Source: Dromiciops gliroides (lineage: Eukaryota > Chordata > Mammalia > Microbiotheria > Microbiotheriidae). Taken from it: 64,000 nucleotides of DNA. The notes below the pieces were generated by a model that was given only the letters and a program-made list of their open reading frames with translations, made no database searches and had not been told where the DNA came from. A program made the translations under genes and the position numbers. The stretch is from assembly GCF_019393635.1 (NCBI RefSeq), contig NC_057866.1, positions 230,777,359 through 230,841,358 of the forward strand, in the 5' to 3' direction. This document shows, piece after piece, positions 22,643 to 34,112 of the stretch (position 1 is the first letter of the stretch; every line of letters starts with the position of its first letter).

Positions 22643-24920
22643 GAATACAGACTATCTGCTTGAATGGTAACAAGCTCTTTTTCTTTAAACGCCAAAACTT
22701 TTTTAAAAAATTAAAATATTTTTAATGGCTCAATTAAGTTACCTACCTATTTGTAAAGTGTTTGTTACTTGTATATTGTAATGTGCTTGTTACCTGGTAA
22801 TGTGCATGTCCACATAAGTTTGTCTAAATGGACTCAGAGAAAGGCAAGAATACATCTTGTTTACCCATTTCCAAGGGAGACCTGGATTTCTGTCTGGAGA
22901 AGAGCAGGAAGCTGAGATCAAGAAGCTGGACATTCTGTAGAATAGAATTACATTTATTTACCCTTCTAAATAGTGTTAGTCTAGGGTAAATGAATTTTTG
23001 GTGTCAAGCCTCTTTCCTAGTTTCACAGTCTGTCCCTTAAAGGGGAAAGAGAGTCCCAAGCTTCTACCTGAAGGCTTAATTTCCTTTCCCTCCTTTAGTT
23101 ACACAAAAGACTATCACAAATAGTGAATAGCAAAAAAAGTCATTTAAGCCTAGAGCAAAAGGAAATCAGAGAAGTTACACAGATTAAATACTATATAGTA
23201 GGGAGTACACAAAGTAATGAGTTCTCTCACTGGGTGTGAGACGGCTCAACCAAGAGAGAGTTTTCAGTCTCACCCAAGGGGAAATTCCCCTAAGTCTCTA
23301 GGGAGACAAGCTAGATACATCAGTTTCATGTTGAGGAGCTAGATCCTCAATATGCCTGATATTTCACAAAGTCTTTTCTTCCTCTCCAGGGGTGGCCCTC
23401 TGAAGAGAACCTGTAACTGTGTGCATCCTCTCTCAAAACTGGAAGCATTAGGGTCTTTTCTAATGCAACTTTTACTAGCTCTACCCATTACACATGCTGG
23501 CAGTGTTAATTAAGAATTTTCTATACCAATTAGTAGAGTCTTATGCAATTCACCAGGTTTTGGGTTATATGCCCACACATGGATTTTTTAGGGGATTATT
23601 GAAGCATGTAGGGCTGGTGGTCCCTATACTAAATGGTTCTATGATTTTCTTCTTATAGATTCTTTGGTCGTCCTCCTTCCCAATGAGATTTTCTAGTATG
23701 CCATCTTCTAAGAGTAATGCTCTTCTTTCTTTTCTGCTTATAAATTATTGGTTGCCTATGCCAATACTCGATATTTGCATTCTGGCTAATGGTGGAAATT
23801 TTGTTGCTGAGGAATAGTATAGGTCAATGGAGTGTCCCTTTAAGTTAAGGCATACTGGATCCCAACCAGGATATGGGCAGGGAGGTACAAGGGAGTGGTG
23901 GCACGCCTCTGTAAAAGAGTGGTAGTAGTGTCTAAGCTTTGCAGGGGTACTGCCACCACTTTAAACCCCAGTTCTCTACCCTGAGAGGGTTCTCATCCCT
24001 CACCAGTCTGCTGAAGTTCCAGAAGGCTTTCTACCTCATGGGCATATTTACCCACTTATAAGACCAGAACCTCAGGTCCTCTCTTTGTATAGTTGGATCT
24101 ACAAAATCAATTCATCACAGAGACAAACACATGTGTCTTTACCATCCACTGAGATTTGGCTTTTCATATGTATGGTTGATTTCATTGACATAGGCAGGGA
24201 AATCTTTGTAGAAACTCCCTCCAAAGATGAAAATCTGCAAGTTAGAGTATTTGATGGTGGCCTTACGGCTCTGAGCATATGACGACATCCTGAAAAGATT
24301 TCCAACAAAAGCAACAGCAAGAATTAATTAAAACTGAAAAGTTCCAGCACTTGACAGATCCATTCTTAACTATCCAAAAATCTTGATGATCTACAGCAAA
24401 TCCCCTGCAAATTTCCAGACAGCTAATCAAGAGCATGCTGGATCCAGCTCCTACTGCCTCATGAGAGCTGGTTGTTAAATTTTCAGTGTGAGCATTTACA
24501 CCTTAGAAATTGGTAAATGCTATAAATCAAGGCTCAATGTTTTATTTTGTTGACTGTCTAGATTTAAGAAAGCCCTTTTGTGTCATGGACTTCTTTAGGA
24601 AGTCTTCGGGCTTTTCCTTGAATGGTTTGCATATATCTATCCATGCCCTGCTCTCCCACTGGTCCCCTTTTATGTAGGGTACGCTGGCCAGAAAAGGCTT
24701 GGTATAGACTGGTTATAGATAAAAATGAAGTTAATGGGTCCACATGGAAATCAAATCCCTAATATTATTCTCATAATATATTATTATATATATAATGTAT
24801 AATATATATTATATGTATATTATTCTCATAATAATTGGGCACATTCTCATTAGCTCAATATTCTAACCAACATAGATTGCACTCAAATAAAAAAAATTGA
24901 CATAATATATTGAATTATAT
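22643..24920. other. Long stretch without an assignable gene or repeat
   Basis: About 2.3 kb with no SINE, L1, L2 or MIR that I recognise, apart from an AT tract at 24776-24832. Short frames (24085-24320, either strand) have no recognisable domain. An old, unlisted LTR or a conserved non-coding block are both possible. Confidence 0.4.
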
Positions 24921-24924
24921 AGTT

Positions 24925-25115
24925 CAAGAGTTCTTAACCTACCATCTGTGAACTTGCTTTTCAAAATATTTTGATAGCTATATTTCAACATAATTTATTT
25001 CCATTGTAATCCTATATATTTTCTTTTGGTTATTTAAAAACCCTATTCTGAGAATGGGTCCATGGGCTTCACCAGACTTCCAAAAGGGGTCCATAACACA
25101 AAAGCACTGTTCCTG
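24925..25115. mobile_element. Palindromic-end repeat
   Basis: AGTTCTTAACC at the left and TGGGTCCATGG..AGGGGTCCATAACACAAAA at the right. Central ACATAATTTATTTCCATTGTAATCC matches the 9776 and 46508 copies. Probably a non-autonomous DNA transposon. Confidence 0.5.
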
Positions 25116-26040
25116 AAATAGTGCCTTTGTTTAAAAATGATCAAACTCATTTATTCTTATCACATCCCTGAAAAAGCTTCCATCTATGAGCATTGGGGAA
25201 ACCACTACAGAGAGGAGAAAAGTCCATTTCTGGGGCTCAAACAGCCTCCTTAGTATATGTTAAAGCTGGGACAAGACCTGAGGTCCTTGCCTTAACTAAT
25301 TTAGGGTAAGACTCATTGTGGAGAAAGCCTAGGAAAGCAGCTGGGAAAAGCTGGCTTGTTGCCATTTGCCCTTACCAAGTAGTAAGAAGATGCAGGGATG
25401 CTGTGAGCTTGCCTGTCTTAAGTATCTGGCTTTCGACAGGCATGCTGGCTCTTTATTATGAAATTGCACTTCATCTTAAATTGTTTTTCTTAAGAAATGA
25501 CTCAGTTTTGCCTCGGTGCTCTGTATGTCACTTTCAAATATGGTGGAGCAGGCTGATGGTCCAAAGGCCATAGATGCAAATTGAAAACTCTGAGAAACCA
25601 AATCACTGGCTTTTCAAAAGGAAAACAAAGAAAAGTTGTGTGTATTTTTGTGATTATATCCATTTGTTTACTCTTTCAATTGTACATGACCAGCCTAATC
25701 CAGGTCCCTGATACAAGGGTGCAGGTACAACTAACTCATTACAGCCAGAGTGGCTGCTTCCAATTCTTTTCTTCTGGAAGGTCTTGTTCTCATTTTCAAA
25801 GTCTTTGCTGCTTCTTTGTCCATACATTACCTGCACTTGATACCACCACATGGAAAAATTCCAGCTCTCATGCCCTGTCATAGCCCATTTCTTAATTAAA
25901 GACTTAGTTTAGTTTGGGAATACCACAAGGTTCATGTGCTTGTGTAATATGTTCTGTATTATCACAGAAAGGATTTGAATTCCCTTTGTCTTCTGACTCA
26001 CAAAGAATATTATGTTTACTTCAAAGGTGAACAAGAATGA
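25116..26040. other. No recognised feature
   Basis: Unassigned sequence; frames at 25316-25883 show no known domain. Confidence 0.5.
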
Positions 26041-26052
26041 TCTCTCTCTTCT

Positions 26053-26206
26053 TTTTTTTTTTTAATTTTTTAAGTGAGGCAATTGGGGTTAAGTGACTTG
26101 CCCAGGGTCACACAGCTAGTAAGTGTGAAGTGTCTGAGGCCAGATTTGAACTCAGGTACTCCTGAATCCAGGGCCAGTGCTCTATCCACTGTGCCACCTA
26201 GCTGCC
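26053..26206 (-). mobile_element. Short CORE-SINE
   Basis: Left T-rich tail, right end CACCTAGCTGCCCC; flanked by TCTCTCTCTTCTTTT-like sequence on both sides. Confidence 0.92.
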
Positions 26207-26545
26207 CCTCTCTCTTTCTTCTTTTTCTTTTTTTTAAAGATAAATTTTTATTCACATAATCTCTTTCTTCTTTTTCTTTTTTAAAGGCAAAATTTTATTC
26301 ACATCTTGTTATTTTTAACATCACCTGAATTTGCCTCAATAACCTTCCTCTCCCCACTACAGAGCCAACCTATATAACAATATTTTAAAGAAAAAAAGAG
26401 GAAAGAAGAGTAAGAGTGATCAATAAACTGAAAGAGTCTGAACATTTATGCAATGTACCACACCCATGGACCTCTTCAGAGGAGTGGGGAAAAGTCACTT
26501 CTCACAGCTCTTTTTCATGGCTATGCTTTGAAAAAGCATAATCCC
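26207..26545 (-). mobile_element. Unclassified retroelement 3' end with 46-bp tandem duplication
   Basis: Pyrimidine-rich left end then TTTTATTCACATCTTG..CAACCTATATAACAATATTTTAAAG, resembling a marsupial interspersed repeat in antisense. The first 46 bp (26212-26257) are repeated at 26261-26304. Confidence 0.4.
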
Positions 26546-26549
26546 TTCA

Positions 26550-26760
26550 TTTGTAACTAGTGGGTTTCTTGCTCTCTATTCCTTGCCCTAGAGTGTTTCC
26601 CACAATGTCATTTTACACTTACAAGACCACTTTCATTTATGTTGAATCCCTCACTTTCTTCAGGGCTCAGTTTACTTTTAGACATGAAGACTTTCCTGTT
26701 CCCACCATAGCTATTACTCTCCCTCTCCAGCTACCATTTTAAAAAATTTCTTATTTATTC
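26550..26760 (+). repeat. L2-like LINE fragment
   Basis: TGAATCCCTCACTTTCTTCAGGGCTCAG..GACTTTCCTGTTCCC matches the L2 3' coding region. Confidence 0.6.
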
Positions 26761-28384
26761 TTTATGTAGGATCTCCTACTAGGATATTTCCCCTTAACTT
26801 GCACTTGCCAGTTGGTTACCCCCAAGGGCTTAGGATGCAAAGTATATCCTGTGGGTACCAAATTCTATAACTAGAGCTTACAAGCCCCCACTGGTGTGTT
26901 TACCATTAAAAAGTAAAAACCTAAGAACAGTAGCTACAAGACATTATTCCCATAAACTTGGGGCACACTCTCCCACAAAAAAACACATGGGCAGAGTGGG
27001 CATGAAGGGAAGCACAATGGCGGTGAGGCACAGATGCAGGGGACATTTTAAGTCTCCAGTACGACAGGGTCTTTACATCCTTCCTCTCTTCATAGATCCC
27101 AGATGTAACTTCCCCCAGCTGCTACCTCTCTGCTGAGTGGGTTCCTCCCTGGGTCTTCTCTCCTTTCCATAGGATAACTCTCTTCTCTAATGCAGTCATG
27201 TTCCTTTAAAAAGCCTCCTCCTTTGAGCCCAATGGTTCTCTGTATCTGTATCTGACTGGAAAGTAAAAACCACTTCTCCCTGAACTGACCCTCAAATTGT
27301 TTCAAACTGCAGCACTCTGACTGCTGGACAGAGTCTCCTACTGGAAGAATGGATCTACTGCTAGATGCCATGACCTTTGGAGGAGGGAGGAGAAATATAT
27401 CCGGGTAATGGTCACAGTCCAAAAAGTTACTCTTGGTTTGGACTCAGAATCTTCTTCCTCTTGAGTTATTACTTCAAGACTTAATTGTATATCCTTTACT
27501 TTTTCTAGTTATAGTCTTAGATTACTGGACTAGGGGGTAGTCAAAGCTCACCTCCCTAATATGTACATCTTCATTCTGTACATGCAAGTGTAAGGGTGCT
27601 TTGGTACATAATTACCTAAGACAGAGGCACCCACAAGAAAGAAACAGGAACCCCACTTCTGGAAGAAGATCTTCTATCATGTGGGTACAAGCAGACTTTT
27701 TCCCCTAGCTGCATGGCCAGAATTGTCTGTCTTTTAAAACACCAAACTGGGACTGTCTCCCTCTTTTTCTTTCTGGTGATGTCCAGGGATGAAAGTCACA
27801 TTCATTCATAGTATGGATATCATGTAGTAAGCTGTGAGGGAAGAAGGGCAACCTTAGACCCTGTGGCCCCAGCAAACAGGCTTGAGGTTTTAGTTTGCCT
27901 CATTTGTCAATTTCCAGTTTGGATGTGGAGAGTGGAGTTCCTGAACCTGGGAAGTTGAGCCGTGGCATCCTTGGACCCCAGGTTTCCAGGCTGGATGTTA
28001 TAGCCAGCTCATCAGGAGAACCCTGAAGAGTCAAGATCTTAGGGTGAAATCCCAGGAAGGCCTTTGTACTTGGAACTTGGTAAGACCAATGGCTCTGAGA
28101 AGTTAATCCCTTCTCTTTCCCAAGAGATAAGAGAGAATGGGGGTAGGGAAGATGGATTATGCTAACAAGGTATTGGAGGGCATTTTTACATGATTGTAAA
28201 TACCTTTGAGATAAATATTCCATTGTTACATTCTCTGAAAGTCAGTCACTTTCTTTTCTTTGGAAAGTCTGGAGATGAGTTGGAAACACAATCAGCAAAA
28301 CTCTTGGGGCTAAGATTGTGATTGGCTGATTAGAGACTCCAGAAGTTATGCTGAACAAGCACATGAGGGATCAGATGCTGAAAC
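26761..28384. other. No recognised feature
   Basis: Unassigned. The minus-strand frame at 28223-27900 (107 codons) and that at 27422-27090 (110 codons) have no domain I recognise and look like chance frames. Confidence 0.4.
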
Positions 28385-28779
28385 TGTGTATGTCAAGGGT
28401 GCCTGCAAAAATAACAGAAGAGAAGGGGTGCAAGAAGGTATCAGTGTCTACTTAATGTAAGTGGGACATGTTCTGTATGACAGACAAACCGAAGAGTGTC
28501 ATTAGAAACAGCTTCCAAAGAGATTGAACAAGCAAAGGCCCAAAACATTGAAAAATTCATTGGGTGCCCTTATAACCAAATTCTCACCAAAGACATGAAT
28601 AAATGAGTGGGTTAACAGCTGGAAAGAAAATGACTGGAAAACAAGTCAAAATAAGGATGTTGTTCAGAAAGACCAATTCAATAAGCTGGATAATGTAACT
28701 CAGGACACAGATTTTGAGTAGAAGTATATTCTGGTTCATTCAAAAGTTGAAGGCAATGATGAAACTCAAAGATTATCAT
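28385..28779 (+). pseudogene. RNASEH1: RNASEH1-like processed pseudogene
   Basis: Three blocks on the plus strand align in order with the catalytic domain of ribonuclease H1, which cuts RNA in RNA:DNA hybrids. Block 1 (28386-28457): VYVKGACKNNRR..EGISVY for the family VYTDGCC..NGR..AGIGVY. Block 2 (28511-28600): SKEIEQAKAQNIEKF, then ILTKDMNK. Block 3 (28608-28770): WVNSWKENDWKTSQNKDV, QKDQFNKLDNVTQ, LVHSKVEGNDETQRLS. Two frameshifts separate the blocks, with stops TAA at 28458 and TAG at 28719. The metal-binding aspartates of YTDG, YTDS and EEAD are all replaced. No introns, so an old retrocopy; no poly(A) or TSD found. Confidence 0.7.
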
Positions 28780-29139
28780 ACTATGAACTGTAGAAATTGT
28801 TCAAATGTGCATAAGAGAAAGGCACATCTCCTCATCTCTGTCAGGTCCAACTGAACTCTGACTTGCTCAATACTTGTCCCAGACCACCCACAACCAGTCC
28901 AGACTGCTTGACTGCTCACTTGACTTTGGTTAATGGGAGTCACCAAATTTTCCTTCAGGTTAGATGGACTACTAAACAAACCTTACCATTTGTCCTGATT
29001 CTGCTTTCTAAGGACAAGCAATGGTGGCTGGAGCCAATAGCAGTAATGAAAGATGCCCAAGAGTAGTAGAATATGCTGGGGGAGGGGGTGAATTGTAACA
29101 CACCTAGCCTTCAGGCAGTGGGGGTCATGGTAGTCATTG
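28780..29139. other. No recognised feature
   Basis: Unassigned; may include decayed flank of the retrocopy. Confidence 0.4.
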
Positions 29140-29250
29140 TTACACATATATGTAAATATTGTCTACCCTGATGGAATGTAAGGCTTTCCCAACACTTAGC
29201 ACAGTCACATAGCAGGTACATACAATAAATGTTTACTGATTGATGAGAAG
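29140..29250 (+). repeat. L2 3' end
   Basis: CTGATGGAATGTAAGGC, CAACACTTAGCACAGTCAC, ACAATAAATGTTTACTGATTGA. Confidence 0.7.
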
Positions 29251-29279
29251 AATTATTTCATTTTTTTGTATGTGTATTC

Positions 29280-29640
29280 CCAGTAAACACGCATTTATTA
29301 GGGTGTTTACTACATTCGAGGTACTGTGCTAAACATTTATGGATACAAATAAAGGCAAAAACATCATCCTTGCCTCATGGAGCTCACATTATAATACAAA
29401 ATGCAAAAAAATGTACATATCAGATATATACAGTGAAAGATGCAACCACTCTGAGAGAAGGTATTAGGGTAAGGGGTAGGTGGAAGATACAAGGAACAAC
29501 TTTCTCCAGTAGATAGGATCTTAGCTGAGTCCAGAGAAAATAGGGGGGCAGAGGTGAGATGGGAGATTCCCTAATTTCATATGGGGGACAGCTAGTTAAA
29601 AGCCATGGAGTGTTGTGTGCAAGGAACAATCAGAAAGTGT
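29280..29640 (-). repeat. L2 LINE, antisense
   Basis: ACACGCATTTATTAGGG, TGTGCTAAACATTTATGGATAC, CTCATGGAGCTCACATTATAA. Confidence 0.75.
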
Positions 29641-30320
29641 TGCAAGATTTGTTGTTGTCCTGATTTCTGGGGTAGAGCAAAGATGGCAGAGGAAAGGCAG
29701 TAAGATCTTGGAACTCACAACATGATCACTCCAAAAAACCTCCATATAATGCCACAGGACAATTTCTGGAGCAGCAGAACCCACAAAAGAATTGGCTGAG
29801 ATAATTTTCCAGCCAAAGATAGCCTAGAATGTTGGCATGAGGGGGCTGCTGTGCCAGGGTAGGAATGGAGCCCAACCCTGAGGTCACACTGACACAGATT
29901 CAGTCCCAGGCAGGCTGAGCAAATGTCTCTGAATAAGCTGCAGTCCTAGTGTCATCTGTAACTAAGCTCACGGTCTGGTGAGAGGGCTGAGTGGTTGACT
30001 GGAGGGAGATTACAGGGGTCTCTGCTGGTGCTGAGGCAAAACTTGGGTATTTCTCTCCTGCTAGGAACTAGGAAGTAGGTTTGAGTAGCAGTGACCAAGG
30101 TGGGGGAGGGGCACAGGTTTGTCAGAGCTAAGAACTACAGAACACAAAGTTTTGCTACCTGGTTAATTAGCAAGTTGGCCTGGGGTTATCTACAAACCAG
30201 AGAGCAGGCCAGGTGAGTGAAGAACCTACCCCTCCTTAAATCCCCTGAAGCAGTACCCCACTTTAAGAAGGAGTTAAAATTCAAGTAAAAGACAGGCAAG
30301 GTGAGCAGACAGAGAAAGAT

Positions 30321-31240
30321 GTGGACCACAGAAAGTTTCTTAGTGAAAATGAAGATCAAGGTGCACCCTCAGAAAATGATAGCAACATCAGGGTTCGTAT
30401 ATCCAAGGCTTCCAAGAAAGATATGAATTGGTCTCAGGCCATAGAAGCACACAAAAAGGACTTTGAATATAAAGTAAGAGAGGTAGAGGGAAAAATGGAA
30501 AGAGAAATGAGAGTGATGAAGGAGGGTCATGAAAAAAAATCAACATCATGAAAAGCCCAATTGGCCAAATGGAAAAGGAGGTCCAAAAGCTCTCTGAAGA
30601 AAATTATTGCTTAAAAATTAGGATTGAACAAATAGGAACAAAAGACTTTATGAGAAATCAAGACACAATAAAGCAAATCCAAATGAATAAAAAAAAAAAG
30701 AGGGCAATGTGAAATATGACCTAGAAAATAGATCTAGGGGAGAGAATTTGAAAATTATTGACTTGAAAACCATGGTCAAGGAAAGAGCTTAGACATCATC
30801 ATCCAGGAAATTGTCAGGGAAAATTGCCCTGATATTCTAGAAGCAGAAGGTAAGATAGAAATTGAAAGAATCCACCGATCATCTCCAGAAAGAGATCCCA
30901 AAAGAAAAATTCCCAGAAATATTCTAATCGAATTCCAGAGTTCCCAGGTCAAGGAGAAAATATTGCAAGCAGCCAGAAAGAAACAATTCAAGTACTGTGG
31001 AGCCACAGCCAGGATAGCACAAAATCTAGCAGCTTCTACATTAAAGGATTGGAGAGCATGAAATATGATATTCCAGAGGGCAAAGGAATTGAGATTACAA
31101 CCAAGAATCACCTATTCAGCAAAACTGAGTATAATCTTCCAGGGGAAAAAATGGGATTTCAATGAAAAAGAGAACTTTCAGGTATTTGTGATGAAAAGAC
31201 CTGAAGCAAATAGAAAATTTGAAATTCAAATATAAGACTC
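30321..31240 (+). pseudogene. ORF1-like frame of the second HAL1-like element
   Basis: Opens MDHRKFLSENEDQGAPSEND, with DMNWSQAIEAHKKDFEYKV, as in the first copy. The distal part (30810-31240) is better preserved: IERIHRSSPERDPKRKIPRN, ILIEFQSSQVKEKILQAARK, KQFKYCGATARI, AKELRLQPRITYSAKLSI. These correspond to the RRM and C-terminal domain of L1 ORF1p (family DPKRKSPRHIIIRF, KERILKAAREK, QPRILYPAKLSF). Stops and frameshifts remain (for example after DWRA at about 31060). Confidence 0.8.
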
Positions 31241-31434
31241 TAGAGAAGCATAGAAAGGTAAACAGGAATAATAAATTAAGAGGGACATAAAAAGGTTAAA
31301 CTGCTTATATTCCTACATGGGAAGATGATACATCTAACTCATAAGAAATTTCTCAGTATTAGGGAAGATGATAGAAATAAATTTAAACAGAGGGTACAGG
31401 TGGGAATTGATTATGAAGGGATGATATCTGTAAA

Positions 31435-31450
31435 ACATTTATTTTTTGTT

Positions 31451-31483
<33 letters not shown>

Positions 31484-31612
31484 TGGTCAGAGTTGGGTGA
31501 CATGCCCAGGGTCGAGCAGTGGATGAGTGTCTTGTGTCTAGGGCCAGATTTGGGCTTGGGCCCTCTTGGGTCCAGGGTGGGGGCTTTCTCCACTGTGTCA
31601 CCTAGCTGCCCC
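31435..31612 (-). mobile_element. Diverged CORE-SINE carrying a (TG)n tract
   Basis: T-rich start, (TG)n at 31453-31482, then antisense core with several substitutions and CACCTAGCTGCCCC end. Interrupts the HAL1-like G-rich region; flanks TGATATCTGTAAAACATTT / TGATGACATTTTTAG only partly match. Confidence 0.8.
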
Positions 31613-32099
31613 ATGATGACATTTTTAGAGTTAAATTGAGGGCTGAGAGGATTGAACTGGGGGAGGGGAAAGGGGAGAGGTACAATGGGGTGAAATCCTA
31701 CATGAAAGAAACAGGAAAGGGTTTATGGAGTGGGGGGAGATGGGGAAGGAGCAGGGCAGTAAATGAATTTTACTCTTCAGAATAGGCTCAAAGACCATAA
31801 TCTCATCAGAGTTGGATTAAGGAGGGATTAACATACACACTCAATTGGGTGGAGTTATCTATCTAACACTGTAGGAAAATAGGAGGGGAAGGGAATAAAG
31901 AGGGAGGGGTGAAAGAAGGGAGGGCAGATTGGGATGGGGGCAGTCAGAAGCAAATCACTTTTGAAGAAGGGTAGGGTGAAAGAAGATAGATAATAGAGTA
32001 AATATCATAGATAAGGGAATAGGATGGAGGGAAAGAGTTAACAATAGTAACTATGAAAAAGAGAAAAGGAAAAAATTGTACAAAAATATTTATAGCAAC

Positions 32100-32523
32100 T
32101 GTAAGAATCAGAGTGCCACCCCCCTGCTGATAAAGACATTATAAGAACCAAAGCAATGCCCCCCTGAGAAGAAAGCATGTTACTAGCATCTGGAAGTTAC
32201 ATCTATTCATAGAACCACCTGTAAGTCATGGCAATGAATGCTACCAGCCAATTATTTTGGAGCTGTGTGTAGGGACCATGCCTGGGCAGGCCAGTAGAGA
32301 ACTTCTGCTCAAGGGGTATAGGGGATCTTTCTTTCTGTTGGAAGTTGTGGTAGGAGCAGCAGGTGCAGGGAGCTAAGCTCTTTCTTTCTCCACCTGTTCT
32401 CTTCACTAACCACTAATATACTTTAATAAATACTTAATGCCCAAAGACTGGTGCTGTGTGCTTCTAATTTAAGGTGACCTCTTATTAGATTTTAATCATA
32501 GCAATTAGATTTTAAACATCACA
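32100..32523 (+). mobile_element. Solo LTR (424 bp) inside HAL1-like element
   Basis: Starts TGTAAGAATC and ends CATCACA, with exact 4-bp TSD CAAC at 32096-32099 and 32524-32527. Excision restores TTTATAGCAACTCTTTGTGG of the L1-type sequence. AATAAA lies near 32443. Related to the LTR at 60260-60678. Family class (ERV1-like) is inferred from the 4-bp TSD. Confidence 0.88.
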
Positions 32524-33015
32524 CAACTCTTTGTGGTGGCTAAGAATTGGAAATCAAAGGAATGGCCATCAATTGGGGAATGACTAAACAAACTGTGGTA
32601 TAGAATTGTAATGTAATATTACTGTGCTATAAGAAATGACAAGCAGGAAGATTTCAGAAAAACCTGGAAAGACTCATAGGAATTGATGTATAGTGAAGTG
32701 AACAGAACCAGAAGAACATTGTGCACAGTGACATTATTGTTCTATGAGCAATTGTGAATGACTTAACTCCTTTTAGTAATACAATGATCCAAGATAATCC
32801 CAAAGGACTAATGATGAAGCATACTATCCACCTCTGGAGAAAGAACTGATGTTGATTGAACATAGATAGACAGAAGCATGTTGTTTTGTGCTTTCTTTTC
32901 TCTTTTTTTTTAACTCGAGTCTTTTTGTATAAAATGACTAATATGGTAATGTTTTACATAATTACACATGCATAACCTATATCTGGTTTCTTGCCGCCTC
33001 AAGGAGTGGGGAGGG

Positions 33016-33156
33016 TTGGGGCAGCTAGGTGGTGCAGTGAATAAAGCACTGGCCCTGGAGTCAGGAGGACTTGAGTTAAAATCTGGCCTCAGACACGATA
33101 CTTATGAGCTGTGTAACCCTGGGCAAGTCAGTGAAACCTAATTGGCTCAAAAAAGG
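33016..33156 (+). mobile_element. Short CORE-SINE in HAL1-like 3' end
   Basis: GGGGCAGCTAGGTGGTGCAG to TGGCTCAAAAAA; internal 6-bp loss (CACGATACTTATG for CACTTGACACTTACTAG). Confidence 0.9.
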
Positions 33157-33235
33157 AAGGGGGAGGGAATGAGAGAGGGATAGAATTTGGAACTCAAAAC
33201 TTCAAATAAATAAATAAATAAATAAAATTTTTTGT

Positions 33236-33361
33236 TGTCCTCCAAGAGGACCATGACATCAGGGTGATGTCATGATTTGCAGTGAATTGTATTTAAGTGA
33301 GGGAGGACTGAGCAAGGTCACCAACCTCACTCCTCCAGAGCCATCTAGGTGCAGAGGCAAG

Positions 33362-33417
<56 letters not shown>

Positions 33418-33568
33418 CAGGACTGAAGATGGCCCCAGATGTTTCAAGCAATTGGGGTTGTGACTTGCCCAGGGTCACCCAGCTAGTAAGTATTTGAGGT
33501 GAGATCTGAAGTCAGGTCCTCCCAACTTCGGGGCCAGTACTTTATCCAGTGTGCCACCTAGCTGCCCC
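33236..33568 (-). mobile_element. CORE-SINE with RTE-type tail and (TG)n insertion
   Basis: Tail TTGTCCTCCAAGAGGACCATG, AATTGTATTTAAGTGAGGGAGG; microsatellite 33365-33415; core and head ending CACCTAGCTGCCCC. Confidence 0.85.
33365..33415. repeat. (TG)n microsatellite
   Basis: About 25 perfect TG units within a SINE, replacing AGATCAGGA-type sequence of the 39770 copy. Confidence 0.97.
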
Positions 33569-33574
33569 TGCAGG

Positions 33575-33757
33575 ATTATAGAAAGCATGGAAAAGAGTAA
33601 ATAAGAGATCTGGAAAGGAAGGGGTCAGGATGTGAAAACCTTCAAAAGCCATACAAAGGCTTTTCTATTTGATCCTGGAGGTAATAGGGAGCCATTGCAT
33701 CTCACATAGTATCTGGTACATAATACATCAGTATTATGCTCATTGACTGACTTAAAG
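33575..33757 (-). repeat. L2 LINE, antisense
   Basis: CTTTTCTATTTGATCCTGGAGGTAATAGGGAGCCA is the antisense L2 block also seen at 45390. Confidence 0.65.
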
Positions 33758-33768
33758 ATACTCTGCTT

Positions 33769-34101
33769 ATAATGTTTGATGAAGAACTGTGAATGACTTG
33801 ACTGTTCTCAGCAATACAATGATCCAAGACAATGCCAAAGAACTAAAGATGAAACATACTATCCACTTCCAAATAAAGAAATGATATTCATCGAACACAA
33901 ACGGAAGCATGCTATTTTTACTTTTATTTTTTCTTTTATTCAAGTTTTCTTGTACAAAATGACTAATATGGTAATGTTTTACATAATTGCACATGTATAG
34001 CCCATATCTTACTGCTTCAGGGAAGGGAGAGGGGAGGGAGGGAAGGAGGGATAAAATTTGGAACTCAAAACTAGAAATAAAAATGTTTATTATTTTAAAA
34101 A
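33769..34101 (+). mobile_element. 5'-truncated L1 3' end
   Basis: Exact 11-bp TSD ATACTCTGCTT at 33758-33768 and 34102-34112. Contains CAATACAATGATCCAAGAC, the G-rich GGGAGAGGGGAGGGAGGG tract and AAATAAAAATG tail. Confidence 0.95.
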
Positions 34102-34112
34102 ATACTCTGCTT

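Larger units (their letters stand above)
29662..33230 (+). mobile_element. Second HAL1-like retrotransposon, interrupted
   Basis: 5' end GGGGTAGAGCAAAGATGGCAGAGG, then the same order as the element at 15051: 5' UTR, ORF1-like frame (30321-31240), G-rich stretch (31300-32080) and an L1-like 3' end (32528-33230) with an AATAAATAAATAAATAAAA tail. The bases GTTGTTGTCCT / TTTGTTGTCCT border it at 29651-29661 and 33231-33241, the target being the RTE-type tail of the SINE at 33236. Compared with the first copy, the segment matching 17716-18160 is missing. Interrupted by a SINE (31435), a solo LTR (32100) and a SINE (33016). Confidence 0.75.

Noticed and set aside
24085-24320. Frames on both strands that look protein-like
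   Set aside because: A minus-strand reading with MSSYAQSRKATIKYS was considered as a pseudogene, but I could not match it to any family with confidence.
27090-28223. Minus-strand frames of 110 and 107 codons
   Set aside because: No recognised domain and no sign of splicing or a promoter.
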